Source of the DNA: DASUFE01 sp036274675
GTDB taxonomy: Bacteria; Pseudomonadota; Gammaproteobacteria; HTCC5015
Length of the DNA: 10,988 nt
Assembly: GCA_036274675.1 (NCBI GenBank)
Contig: DASUFE010000107.1
Location: 1 to 10,988, forward strand
Direction of reading: 5' to 3'
Positions 1 to 7,091 of this stretch are shown here, one piece after another. The first letter of the stretch is position 1; each line of letters starts with the position of its first letter. The notes beneath the pieces were generated by a model. That model ran no database searches, was not told the DNA's origin, and saw only the letters and a program-made list of their open reading frames with translations. The position numbers and the translations under genes are program-made.

Positions 1-602
1 ATAAAGATTACCGCCAGCAGCGGGGCGGCCGGCAGAATTCTCTGGGTGAGACGCGGCAAATAACTCTTTATCACCAGTCCCAGGATCACCGGCACGACGA
101 TGACTTCGGCCGTATCCCGGAACAGGCTCCAGGCGTTGACTTCGATGCGGCTGCCGGCCAGCCACTTGGTCAGCAAAGGCGTCATCACCACGCCGACGAA
201 AGTGGAAAACGTGGTCATCGTGACCGACAGCGGGACGTTGGCCCGGGCGAGATAGTTGATGACATTGGAGGCGGTGCCGCTCGGGCAGCAGGCGACCAGG
301 ATCAGGCCGACCGCCAGCGGCGTCGGCAGTTGAAAGAGTTCGGCGCACATCCATCCGGTGGAGGGCATGATCAGATAATGCAGCACGATACCGAGCAGCA
401 CGGGCCCCGGAGTTTTCGAGACGCGCCGGAAATCGTCCACCTCCATGGTGAGTCCCATGCCGAGCATGATGAAACCCAGGCCGATGGGAATCGACTTGCC
501 GCTGAACCAGGTGAATACTTCCGGTTTGATCAGCGCGGTGCCGGCGCCAAGCAGTATCCACAGCGGGAACAGGTTGGTCAGTCGATTCAGAAATGCCGCC
601 AT
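1..602 (-). CDS. Bile acid:sodium symporter (BASS) family transporter, partial (C-terminus outside window)
   Basis: The minus-strand frame opens at an ATG at 602-600 and stays open to the window edge, giving about 200 residues of a protein usually near 300. The translation begins MAAFLNRLTNLFPLWILLGAG and carries the conserved BASS segment ACCPSGTASNVINYLARANV at about residues 103-122; family members bind sodium and substrate around this Gly/Ser/Asn-rich stretch. It is strongly hydrophobic, consistent with a polytopic inner-membrane carrier. The start is supported by a Shine-Dalgarno GAGGGAG (616-610) seven bases upstream. The family takes up organic anions by sodium symport; its YocS/PanS-type bacterial members include keto-acid and pantoate carriers, so bile acid is not implied as the substrate. 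It is divergent from the GH97 gene across a 165-bp region. Family assignment is firm; substrate is unknown. Confidence 0.9.
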   Translation of the reverse strand, partial: MAAFLNRLTNLFPLWILLGAGTALIKPEVFTWFSGKSIPIGLGFIMLGMGLTMEVDDFRRVSKTPGPVLLGIVLHYLIMPSTGWMCAELFQLPTPLAVGLILVACCPSGTASNVINYLARANVPLSVTMTTFSTFVGVVMTPLLTKWLAGSRIEVNAWSLFRDTAEVIVVPVILGLVIKSYLPRLTQRILPAAPLLAVIF

Positions 603-629
603 ATTAAAACTCCCTCGCAAAGGCCAGTG

Positions 630-658
630 ATACTAACGGTTTTCTGGAGCGCGGTGAA
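630..658 (-). promoter_or_regulatory. Candidate sigma-70 promoter for the BASS transporter
   Basis: Read on the minus strand, TTCACC (658-653) and TAGTAT (635-630) are separated by 17 bases, about 28 bases before the ATG at 602. Both boxes are imperfect, so this is a candidate only. The -35 box overlaps the left arm of the palindrome at 655-674. Confidence 0.35.
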
Positions 659-677
659 CAATGATCGGTGTTCATTG
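655..677. promoter_or_regulatory. Nested palindromes, possible operator between divergent genes
   Basis: Two perfect inverted repeats overlap here. TGAACA (655-660) pairs with TGTTCA (669-674) across 8 bases, and CAATGA (659-664) pairs with TCATTG (672-677) across 7. Half-sites a little over one helical turn apart (14 and 13 bases, centre to centre) fit a dimeric regulator. The site overlaps the candidate -35 of the transporter promoter and lies just upstream of the candidate -35 of the GH97 promoter, so one protein could affect both. No regulator gene is visible in the window. Confidence 0.35.
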
Positions 678-681
678 TAAG

Positions 682-711
682 TGGACAGCCCGGATAAGGG
701 CTGACTATACT
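682..711 (+). promoter_or_regulatory. Candidate sigma-70 promoter for the GH97 gene
   Basis: TGGACA (682-687, one mismatch to TTGACA) and TATACT (706-711, one mismatch to TATAAT) are 18 bases apart, leaving a leader of about 50 bases before the ATG at 768. The spacer holds an inverted repeat, CAGCCC (686-691) and GGGCTG (698-703), which could be a second regulator site or chance. Confidence 0.55.
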
Positions 712-767
712 GCCCTGCGCTTTCCTGGCGGGTATCGTTCTTTGATTCATAAATAACGGGGTGGGAA

Positions 768-2735
768 ATGAAGAAAGGAATTTTTCTGCTGATCATGCTG
801 GTTATGTCCGGTTGCAATCAACAGCAGCAGGCAGGCCGGATCAGCCAGCCAAGCCAGCCGAATCCGGAGGAATTGACCGGCCCAGGCTTGACCAGCCCCG
901 ACGGCAAGCTGAGCGTGCAGGTGTACGTCACGGCCCAGAACACGCTGGCCTATACGGTGGACCGTGAAATGCAGCCGGTCATACTCGAATCGGATCTGGG
1001 TTTGCAGCTGACCGGCGCGGATTTTACCCGAGGCGTCGGCATCAAGAGCCGCTCGCCGGTTACGCTATTTACCGACGCATACTCAATGCGCGTCGGCAAG
1101 AAGAGCCACATCCTTTATAAGGCGAACGAGCAGACCTTTACGGTCGCCAACGCGCAGCAGCAAGAGCTCGCCGTCGTCTTCCGTGTTTCCAACGACGGCA
1201 TTGCGTTCCGTTATGTATACGCGGACCCCGCGATTCCTGAGAAACAATTCGTCCGGGAAACGACCAGCTTCCGGTTTCCAGACACGGCGCGGGCCTGGCT
1301 GCAGCCCATCGCGCAGGTGACGCGCGACTGGGGCGGCCCTTCCTATGAAGAGTATTATGAGATGGATATCCCGGTCGGAACGCCTTCCACCAAGGGCATG
1401 GGCTGGGCGTTCCCCGCGTTGTTCAGTGCGAGCGGCAACCTGATATTGATTTCCGAATCGGGCATGGACGGCAGCTGGCACGCTTCGCGCCTGCATCACG
1501 ATTCCACGGGTGCGAAATACAAGGTGGAGATTCCGCAAGCGGGAGAAGTGTTTCCGGGCGGCGCGCTGCTGGCGCACGCGAAAGACAGACTGGTATCGCC
1601 CTGGCGCATCGCCGCGATCGGTAGCCCGACCACTATTATGGAATCCACGCTGGCTACCGACGTGGCGGAACCCGCCGTCGCGTTAAAGAGCGATTTCGTG
1701 AAACCCGGCCATGCCTCCTGGAGCTGGGCCCTGCTGAAAGACGATTACACGACTTTCGAGGTTCAAAAGAAGTTCATCGATTACGCAGCCGATATGCATT
1801 GGGACTACACCCTGATCGACGCGGAATGGGACAAGAGAATCGGCTATGAGAAACTGCAACAGCTGGTGGACTACGCCGCCAGCAAGCACATCGGGATCTG
1901 GTTGTGGTTCAATTCCTCCGGCAACTGGAACGAAACCAAGTTGACCCCCAAGAGTGAGTTGTTGACCCATAAGCAGCGGGTCGCGGTATTCTCACGTCTG
2001 CACAACATGGGCGTGAAAGGGGTCAAGGTTGATTTCTTCAACGGCGACGCCCAATCGATGATCGCCTATTATGTGGATATTCTGAAAGACGCGGCCGAGT
2101 ACGGCCTGCTGGTGAATTTTCACGGCGCGACCCTGCCGCGCGGCTGGCAGCGGACTTATCCGCATCTGATGACCATGGAAGCCATCAAGGGTTTTGAGTT
2201 CGGTACCTTCGATCAGAAGTACCAGGACCCGATTGCGTCGCACGCGGTCATGGCGCTGTTCGCGCGCAATGTGTTCGATCCCATGGACTTCACGCCCATG
2301 GTTTTCGGCGATATTCCCAAGATCAGGCGCGTTACCGAAAACTCCTTCGAACTCGCCGAATCCGTGCTGATGGTATCCGGCATCCAGCACTTCGCGGAAA
2401 TCCCCGAAGGCATGGCGACCGTCCCGGATTACGTGAAGAATTTCCTGCGTGAACTGCCGCGCGAGTGGGACGACGTGAAATTTATCGATGGTTTCCCCGG
2501 CAAATATATAGTCATGGCGCGCCAGGCGGGCGATGCCTGGTACGTCGCCGGCCTGAATGCGGAAAAAATGGATAAAATCCTCACCCTGAATTTGAACTTC
2601 GTCGGCAGCAAGACAGGGTTCATGATCGGAAGCGGCGACACGGAACGCAGCTTTTCTCAGGCGCCGGTCAGCAGCAAAAAACCGCAGACCCTCACCCTGC
2701 GCCCGAACGCGGGCTTTGTGATGGTTTTGAAATAA
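768..2735 (+). CDS. Glycoside hydrolase family 97 lipoprotein (alpha-glucosidase/alpha-galactosidase type)
   Basis: This 655-residue protein has the architecture of GH97 enzymes (SusB-like, usually 620-720 residues): an N-terminal beta-sandwich (about 40-300, with the AFRYVY strand at 146-151), a central TIM-like barrel (about 310-560) and a short C-terminal beta domain (about 570-655). The start MKKGIFLLIMLVMSGC is a lipoprotein signal with lipobox Cys16, so the enzyme should be lipid-anchored and act in the periplasm or at the surface. Barrel landmarks are HASWSW (315-320), the strand ending DAEWD (351-355), GVKVDFF (418-424) and NFHGATLPRGW (450-460). An Asp in the VDFF motif (D422) and a Glu in MTMEA (E471) are the candidate catalytic pair; an Asp at the barrel strand is the pattern of retaining GH97 members. 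GGGGTGGG (758-765) precedes the ATG. Substrate, glucoside or galactoside, cannot be read from sequence. No polysaccharide-utilisation genes flank it here. Confidence 0.9.
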   Translation: MKKGIFLLIMLVMSGCNQQQQAGRISQPSQPNPEELTGPGLTSPDGKLSVQVYVTAQNTLAYTVDREMQPVILESDLGLQLTGADFTRGVGIKSRSPVTLFTDAYSMRVGKKSHILYKANEQTFTVANAQQQELAVVFRVSNDGIAFRYVYADPAIPEKQFVRETTSFRFPDTARAWLQPIAQVTRDWGGPSYEEYYEMDIPVGTPSTKGMGWAFPALFSASGNLILISESGMDGSWHASRLHHDSTGAKYKVEIPQAGEVFPGGALLAHAKDRLVSPWRIAAIGSPTTIMESTLATDVAEPAVALKSDFVKPGHASWSWALLKDDYTTFEVQKKFIDYAADMHWDYTLIDAEWDKRIGYEKLQQLVDYAASKHIGIWLWFNSSGNWNETKLTPKSELLTHKQRVAVFSRLHNMGVKGVKVDFFNGDAQSMIAYYVDILKDAAEYGLLVNFHGATLPRGWQRTYPHLMTMEAIKGFEFGTFDQKYQDPIASHAVMALFARNVFDPMDFTPMVFGDIPKIRRVTENSFELAESVLMVSGIQHFAEIPEGMATVPDYVKNFLRELPREWDDVKFIDGFPGKYIVMARQAGDAWYVAGLNAEKMDKILTLNLNFVGSKTGFMIGSGDTERSFSQAPVSSKKPQTLTLRPNAGFVMVLK

Positions 2736-2756
2736 AGGCAGCGTGCGTTTTCCGCC

Positions 2757-2813
2757 ACACCCCCTTTTGTCCCCCTTCGTAACGAAGGGGGATGGCTGAA
2801 GGCCAGGGGGATG
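2757..2813 (-). repeat. 57-bp dispersed palindromic repeat, copy 1
   Basis: The core CCCCCTTCGT (2771-2780) and ACGAAGGGGG (2782-2791) form a near-perfect palindrome around a single base. The outer ends, CACCCCCT on the left and AGGGGGATG on the right, are inverted repeats with one base missing on the left. The reverse complement aligns along its whole length, with few differences, to 10401-10457. It lies 21 bases after the GH97 stop and has no T-run behind the stem, so it is not a classical terminator, although it could slow exonucleases on the mRNA. No coding potential. Confidence 0.8.
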
Positions 2814-2886
2814 AAAACCTGTTTTGTTGGTTACAGGTCGGGTGAGCCTTTTGTCTGTATCATCCTGATACTCGCCCTCCGAATGT

Positions 2887-2920
2887 TCCGCATTATGCGG
2901 AGTGGCGCGCTTTGGCGCGC
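2887..2920. repeat. Two adjacent hairpins in the convergent GH97/sbcB gap
   Basis: TCCGCA (2887-2892) pairs with TGCGGA (2896-2901) over a TTA loop, and GCGCGC (2905-2910) pairs with GCGCGC (2915-2920) over TTTG. They sit between two genes transcribed toward each other, so a role in ending one or both transcripts is possible. Neither is followed by a T-tract on either strand, so intrinsic termination is not shown. Confidence 0.4.
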
Positions 2921-2958
2921 TGACTGAAACTGTTACTGGCGGTTTTGGGCTTTGTTTA

Positions 2959-2992
2959 CTCCGTGTTCTCCGCGTGCTCCGCGAGATATCTC
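2959..2992. repeat. Three tandem 9-bp units followed by a palindrome
   Basis: CTCCGTGTT, CTCCGCGTG and CTCCGCGAG follow one another at 2959-2985, overlapping at the end the perfect 10-bp palindrome GAGATATCTC (2983-2992) and then a T-rich run. It lies 13 bases beyond the exonuclease I stop on the downstream side of that gene. Similar CTCCG-type strings occur as dispersed intergenic repeats in environmental bacteria, from memory only. Nothing else is recognisable in 2814-3005. Confidence 0.4.
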
Positions 2993-3005
2993 TTGTTTTT
3001 TGTGT

Positions 3006-4439
3006 CTAGTCGAACGACTCCAGCATGGACGCGTATTCCGCGAGGTCTTCCAGGATCTGCATCGCGCGCTCATCGAGCTCCGGATTGCTGCCCAGGTCCT
3101 GCAAGCGCCGGTTGAATTCCTGCAGCGTAATGCTGCCCCCGGCCTCGGGGTTGGTCAGGCGTTCGCGGCGATATTGCTGCCAGCGCCGCCATTCCTCTGC
3201 AGCGAGCGTTTCCGGGAAATTGCGCGCACGGTAACGGAACAGGAGCTCCGGCAGGCGCGCGTCATCGAAGGCGAAATGCCGCGTCGCGAGTTCCTGCGGC
3301 GCCGCTTCGCGGATCGCCTGCATGCGCGCGCGATCGCCGTCGCCGAAGAAGCCGCCGTACAGGTTGAGCTCGGGATCCATTCCGCCGCCGGTGTGCTCCT
3401 GCATCAGGGCGTCGTGTATCTTGCGGTCAAGGTTCACGTTCCTCAGCTGATCCATGTGGACCTTGATTTTGCCGAGATCGATCGCGATGCGTTCCGCCGC
3501 CGCTTCGGTCAGGGTGCCGAGCGGCGCCAGCGCGGGCGATTTGTTGATGTGCACGGTCTTCAGATGCACCCGTTCGACGCCTTCAGGCAGTTCTTCCGTG
3601 CGGGTGAAAATGCGTTCCCGCAACTGCTCCGCGTTCAGCGACAGCAGATCGTCCGGCGGATGGCGCAAGTCGTAGACAACGATGCCGTTGCGGTTGGTCG
3701 GGTGCAGCGCCAGCGGCAGCACGACGGTGGTGCAGCCGGACGCGGAGGGGAACATTGAAGAGGTATGCAGCAGGGCCTGACGCTCGCGCACGTTAAGCAG
3801 TTTCGCGACTTCCTGTTTCTGGCGCAGGTTGAACAGGTATTCGTAAAGTCGCGGCTGACGCTCCTTGACCAGCCGTGCCATGCCCAGGGTGGCGTAGACG
3901 TCGGAGAGCGCATCGTGCGCGGCCTCGTGCTTGATGCAGTTGGCCTGACTCAGGTGTTCGAGCTTGAAGCTGGGGCTGCCGTCCTCGTGCTTCGGCCATT
4001 CGATACCTTCCGGCCGCAGTGCGTAACACATGCGCACCATATCGATGATGTCCCAACGCGAATTCCCGTTCTTGTACTCGCGCTCGTAGGGATCGTAGAA
4101 ATTGCGGTAAAGAAGATAGCGCGTGACCTCGTCGTCGAAGCGAATGCTGTTATAACCCGCGGCGCAGGTGCCGGTTTGCGAGAGTTCCACATGGACCCGA
4201 CGCGCAAATTCGGCTTCGGCGACGCCGCGCTCGAGTGCGAGCTGCGGCGTGATACCGGTAATCAGGCAGGACTCCGGATGCGGCAGGATATCCTCGGAGA
4301 GGCGGCAGTAGACGCTGAGCGGTTCGCCGACGGGGTTCAAGTCCATGTCGGTGCGCACGCCCGCGAATTGCAGCGGGCGGTCGCGCGCTGTATCGATGCC
4401 GGTGGTTTCGTAGTCGAACCAGTAGAAAGTATTACTCAT
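3006..4439 (-). CDS. sbcB: Exodeoxyribonuclease I (SbcB)
   Basis: At 477 residues this matches E. coli exonuclease I (475). It degrades single-stranded DNA 3' to 5' in the cytoplasm, acting in mismatch repair and recombination. All DEDDh catalytic residues are present: D9 and E11 in WFDYET, D102 in RFDDEV, and H175 and D180 in AAHDALSDVY. Each is offset by exactly six from E. coli D15, E17, D108, H181 and D186. The segment GYNSIRFDDEVTRYLLYRNF (95-114) is highly characteristic. The exonuclease domain covers about 5-190; the rest corresponds to the SH3-like and C-terminal helical domains that wrap the DNA. The ATG at 4439-4437 gives the expected N-terminus, although I see no good Shine-Dalgarno before it. 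It is divergent from trhO and convergent with the GH97 gene. Confidence 0.97.
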   Translation of the reverse strand: MSNTFYWFDYETTGIDTARDRPLQFAGVRTDMDLNPVGEPLSVYCRLSEDILPHPESCLITGITPQLALERGVAEAEFARRVHVELSQTGTCAAGYNSIRFDDEVTRYLLYRNFYDPYEREYKNGNSRWDIIDMVRMCYALRPEGIEWPKHEDGSPSFKLEHLSQANCIKHEAAHDALSDVYATLGMARLVKERQPRLYEYLFNLRQKQEVAKLLNVRERQALLHTSSMFPSASGCTTVVLPLALHPTNRNGIVVYDLRHPPDDLLSLNAEQLRERIFTRTEELPEGVERVHLKTVHINKSPALAPLGTLTEAAAERIAIDLGKIKVHMDQLRNVNLDRKIHDALMQEHTGGGMDPELNLYGGFFGDGDRARMQAIREAAPQELATRHFAFDDARLPELLFRYRARNFPETLAAEEWRRWQQYRRERLTNPEAGGSITLQEFNRRLQDLGSNPELDERAMQILEDLAEYASMLESFD

Positions 4440-4489
4440 TTAATAAATTGCGCCGAGCCCGCGGCATCCCTTGGTTTGAATTTTGGCCC

Positions 4490-4495
4490 TATAAT
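4490..4495 (+). promoter_or_regulatory. Probable -10 box for trhO in the sbcB/trhO divergent region
   Basis: A perfect TATAAT lies 28 bases before the TrhO ATG at 4524. No good -35 is found at 16-18 bases; TTGGTT (4471-4476) is only 13 away. Because TATAAT reads ATTATA on the other strand, the overlapping TATTAT could also serve sbcB. The divergent gap is 84 bp and holds no other obvious site. Confidence 0.5.
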
Positions 4496-4523
4496 AAGCG
4501 CTTTTGCGGCTTGATGGAAATAA

Positions 4524-5489
4524 ATGGCTGAACTTGAACCAGTGGTTATCGCCGCCCTGTATAAATTCGTGCGGCTTCCCGATTTCCGGGAGCTGCGTCC
4601 GCGACTGCTCGAGTTCTGTCAACAACAGAATATCAAGGGCACTTTGCTGCTGGCGGAGGAGGGCATTAACGGCACTATCGCCGGCGGCCGCGCCGGCATC
4701 GACGCTGTACTTGCCTGGCTGCGATCGGATCCGCGCCTTGCAGAACTCGAATATAAGGAATCGCTCGCGGTCGAACCGCCGTTCCTGCGCATGAAGGTGA
4801 AGCTGCGCCGCGAGATCGTGACCATGGGCGTGCCGGATATCGATCCGCGCTTCACTGTCGGGCACTACGTGAAACCGCGGGACTGGAACGCCCTCATCTC
4901 CGATCCGGACGTGCTGCTGATCGACACGCGCAACCGCTACGAAACCGAAGTCGGCACTTTCAAAAACGCCGTCTTTCCCGATACCGACAGTTTTCGCGAG
5001 TTTCCCGAGTATGTGGCGCGCAATCTGGATCCGGCGCGGCATAAAAAGATCGCGATGTTCTGCACCGGCGGCATCCGTTGCGAGAAAGCGAGCTCCTACC
5101 TGCTGAGCCGCGGCTTCGCGGAGGTTTATCACCTGCAGGGCGGCATCCTGAAATATCTGGAAACGGTGCCCGCGTCGGAGAGCCTGTGGCAAGGCGAGTG
5201 TTTCGTGTTCGACCAGCGGGTGTCGGTCAACCATGAACTGGCGGAAGGTTCTTACGAGCCCTGCCATGCCTGCCGCCACCCATTATCCACGAAAGACCGC
5301 GAGTCGCCGCAATACCGTCCCGGCGTTTCCTGTCCACATTGCGCGGGCAAGCGTTCGGATGAGCAGGCGGCCGCCGCGGCTGAGCGCTACAAACAGGTAC
5401 AGCTCGCGCGCCGGCGGCGGCAGCGCCATCTCGGCCCGATGGACCCGGCGCAGCCCCGCAAGAAGGGGACTCCGGCAGGCGACTCTTGA
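4524..5489 (+). CDS. trhO: tRNA uridine(34) hydroxylase TrhO, rhodanese family (YceA-like)
   Basis: TrhO uses O2 to hydroxylate uridine 34 in certain tRNA anticodons to 5-hydroxyuridine, the precursor of cmo5U/mcmo5U. The protein has 321 residues (E. coli about 350). An N-terminal acylphosphatase-like domain (about 5-95) contains KGTLLLAEEGINGTIAG (39-55), typical of the family. A rhodanese domain (about 120-215) carries the active-site loop CTGGIRCEKAS with the catalytic-type Cys180 and second Cys186. The C-terminus has two CxxC pairs (C247/C250, C270/C273), as in a small zinc-binding module, then a basic tail rich in Arg and Lys (295-316) that may contact tRNA. The ATG has only a weak upstream GATGG, but the N-terminus fits the family. 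It is a single gene, divergent from sbcB. Confidence 0.95.
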   Translation: MAELEPVVIAALYKFVRLPDFRELRPRLLEFCQQQNIKGTLLLAEEGINGTIAGGRAGIDAVLAWLRSDPRLAELEYKESLAVEPPFLRMKVKLRREIVTMGVPDIDPRFTVGHYVKPRDWNALISDPDVLLIDTRNRYETEVGTFKNAVFPDTDSFREFPEYVARNLDPARHKKIAMFCTGGIRCEKASSYLLSRGFAEVYHLQGGILKYLETVPASESLWQGECFVFDQRVSVNHELAEGSYEPCHACRHPLSTKDRESPQYRPGVSCPHCAGKRSDEQAAAAAERYKQVQLARRRRQRHLGPMDPAQPRKKGTPAGDS

Positions 5490-5504
5490 CTTGATCTTTG
5501 ATTA

Positions 5505-5555
5505 GGAGGTTAATAGAACCTCTCTCAAATTGTCTCGAGCGTAGTAATTTTGAGA
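5505..5555. repeat. Two inverted repeats in the trhO/SH3b gap
   Basis: GAGGTT (5506-5511) pairs with AACCTC (5517-5522) over AATAG, extended by one G-T pair. Next to it TCTCAAA (5523-5529) pairs with TTTGAGA (5549-5555) across 19 bases. Neither is followed by a clear T-run, so a terminator for trhO is possible but not shown. A promoter for the following cluster could be TTGACT (5486-5491) with TTAATA (5510-5515), spacing 18, in which case the first stem would overlap the -10. Confidence 0.35.
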
Positions 5556-5603
5556 CGGATTCTGGAACCGCATAACGAATCTGAGGGCTGGGGGCTTCAT
5601 TGC

Positions 5604-6197
5604 ATGAAACGATGCATGTGGATTCTGGGCTTGCTGTGGCTGGCTGCGGCCGCAGCCGCTCCGGCGGGCGGCGTCATCGTCCGTACCGCGGCGCTTAAAG
5701 ACAACCCTTCCTTCACCGCGAAAACCCTGACCAGCCTCGCTCCCGGCGCGCGCGTCAACGTGACGGAGCGGCAGGGCGGCTGGCAGAACGTGAGCCTGCA
5801 GGCCAGCCCGAACGTGAAAGGCTGGGTGCGCACCTACGAGGTGCGGACGAATATCGAACCGGGCGAAAACCCCGCGGTGGTAAAGAACAAGGGATCGGAT
5901 GAAGGCGTGCTCGGCGGTCTCGCCGGCCTGTCGCGCGCCTCCGCCGGCCTGTTCGGCCGCCGCGGCGAATCCAGGGACAGCAACAACAACATGGTGGCGA
6001 CCATCGGCGTGCGCGGCCTGAGCGAGGAAGATCTGAAAAAGGCCAAGCCGAGCCCGACCGAGTTCGCCAGGCTGATGCAATATGGCGTCGACGCGGAAAC
6101 GGCCAGGCAGTATGCGCAGGCGGGCGAGTTGAAGAGCCAGGCGGTAGAAGCGCTGGCCGAAGTGCAACCCGAAAAGAACAAAAAGAGAAGAAGATGA
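5604..6197 (+). CDS. Secreted SH3b-domain protein preceding an M48 protease
   Basis: I start this 197-residue protein at the ATG 5604 because it gives a short basic N-terminus and a hydrophobic segment (MKRCMWILGLLWLAAAAAAP), a good signal peptide; a TTG at 5550 would add 18 polar residues in front. GGGGG (5590-5594) could be the ribosome site. After the signal, about 23-83 is a bacterial SH3 domain (VRTAALKDNPSFTAKTL, then GWQNVSL and GWVRTYEV), a fold that binds peptides or peptidoglycan. A Gly/Ala/Arg-rich linker with NNN follows (100-129), then a C-terminal region VATIGVRGLSEEDLKKAKPS and a basic end KKRRR. Its stop overlaps the start of the M48 gene (ATGA), so the two are translationally coupled and probably work together in the periplasm, the SH3b protein perhaps as a targeting or substrate-binding partner. 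Confidence 0.8.
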   Translation: MKRCMWILGLLWLAAAAAAPAGGVIVRTAALKDNPSFTAKTLTSLAPGARVNVTERQGGWQNVSLQASPNVKGWVRTYEVRTNIEPGENPAVVKNKGSDEGVLGGLAGLSRASAGLFGRRGESRDSNNNMVATIGVRGLSEEDLKKAKPSPTEFARLMQYGVDAETARQYAQAGELKSQAVEALAEVQPEKNKKRRR

Positions 6198-7084
6198 AAA
6201 CTTCCACATTAATATGCGCGGCCGGCCTCGCTGCCTGGAGTATCCTGGCCTCCGCGCCGCTGGGCGCGCTGTCGCTGAATTTCGGCGAGATCAAGGATAC
6301 GCTCAGCAAGGTCAAGCAGGCGACCTCCGACGTTCCGGTGGAAGAGGAAATTGAAACCGGCGGGATGGTAATGACGAACCTGCTCGGCGCCGCGCCACTG
6401 GTGCCGGACGAAGAGGCGCAACGTTATGTAAACCGCGTCGGCATGTGGGTCGCGCAGCAGACGGAACGCGCCGGCCTGCCGTGGCGTTTCGGCATAATCG
6501 CGTCGGACAACGTCAACGCATTCGCGGCCCCGGGCGGTTATGTGGTGATCACCAGGGGCCTGTTCATGATGCTGAACAACGAGGCCGAGCTCGCGGGCGT
6601 GCTGGGCCATGAAATCGGGCATGTCGTCGCCAGGCATCATCTGCTCGCCATGAAGAAGGACGCGCGCATGGGCCTGTTGGGCGACGTGGTGGGCAAAGCC
6701 GCTGAAAACAAGGGCAGGGATAAAAAGAAAGTTGCTGCAATCATGGATGCTGGAACGCAACTGTACGCGCGCGGACTCGATCGCGAGGATGAATTTGCGG
6801 CCGATCGCATGGGCGTGGTTTACGCCGCGCGTGCCGGTTACGACCCCTATGCGCTGCTGGATGTGCTGACCACGCTGGATAGCCTCAAGGACGATGAGCC
6901 GACCATCGCTCTGCTGACAAAGACGCATCCCCCGTTCAAGGACAGGCTGCAATTACTGGACCTTGCCATCGAGGGCCGGCTTGATGCTTTTGCCGCGCAG
7001 CCGGTGCTGCAGGACCGGCTGCTGGCCATGCAGCTTAGATTGCAGCCGACGCAACAGCAGCAAGCGGATACCAAAAAGAAATAA
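6194..7084 (+). CDS. M48 family zinc metalloprotease, periplasmic, BepA/LoiP-like without TPR
   Basis: This 296-residue protein starts with an export signal (MKTSTLICAAGLAAWSILAS, cleavage likely near 20-26), so it is expected in the periplasm. The zinc site is complete: HEIGH at 139-143 and the downstream EFAAD (E200 to D204) giving the third ligand. Other M48 landmarks are NAFAAPGGYVVITRGL (108-123) and the late HPPFKDRL. It ends in a Gln/Lys-rich tail (about 285-296) and has no TPR domain, so it resembles the peptidase half of BepA or the small lipoprotein LoiP, which act on misassembled outer-membrane proteins; it has no lipobox. Its ATG overlaps the TGA of the SH3b gene by four bases. 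The role in envelope quality control is inferred from relatives. Confidence 0.92.
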   Translation: MKTSTLICAAGLAAWSILASAPLGALSLNFGEIKDTLSKVKQATSDVPVEEEIETGGMVMTNLLGAAPLVPDEEAQRYVNRVGMWVAQQTERAGLPWRFGIIASDNVNAFAAPGGYVVITRGLFMMLNNEAELAGVLGHEIGHVVARHHLLAMKKDARMGLLGDVVGKAAENKGRDKKKVAAIMDAGTQLYARGLDREDEFAADRMGVVYAARAGYDPYALLDVLTTLDSLKDDEPTIALLTKTHPPFKDRLQLLDLAIEGRLDAFAAQPVLQDRLLAMQLRLQPTQQQQADTKKK

Positions 7085-7091
7085 CGCCGCC

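Noticed and set aside
2771..2791. Core palindrome of the 57-bp repeat as an intrinsic terminator of the GH97 gene
   Set aside because: No T-tract follows the stem on either strand and the same stem recurs as part of a larger repeat, so it is annotated as a repeat.
2952..4514. Long plus-strand frames opposite exonuclease I (268 and 249 codons)
   Set aside because: SbcB is complete with all five catalytic residues; the antisense frames are composition artefacts.
4440..5279. Minus-strand 279-codon frame opposite trhO
   Set aside because: It is antisense to a complete, clearly recognised TrhO and its translation shows no family features; a GC-rich shadow frame.
5502..6209. Minus-strand 235-codon frame opposite the SH3b gene
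   Set aside because: It mirrors a gene with signal peptide, SH3b motifs and a coupled downstream start; the antisense translation is low-complexity Ala/Arg/His.
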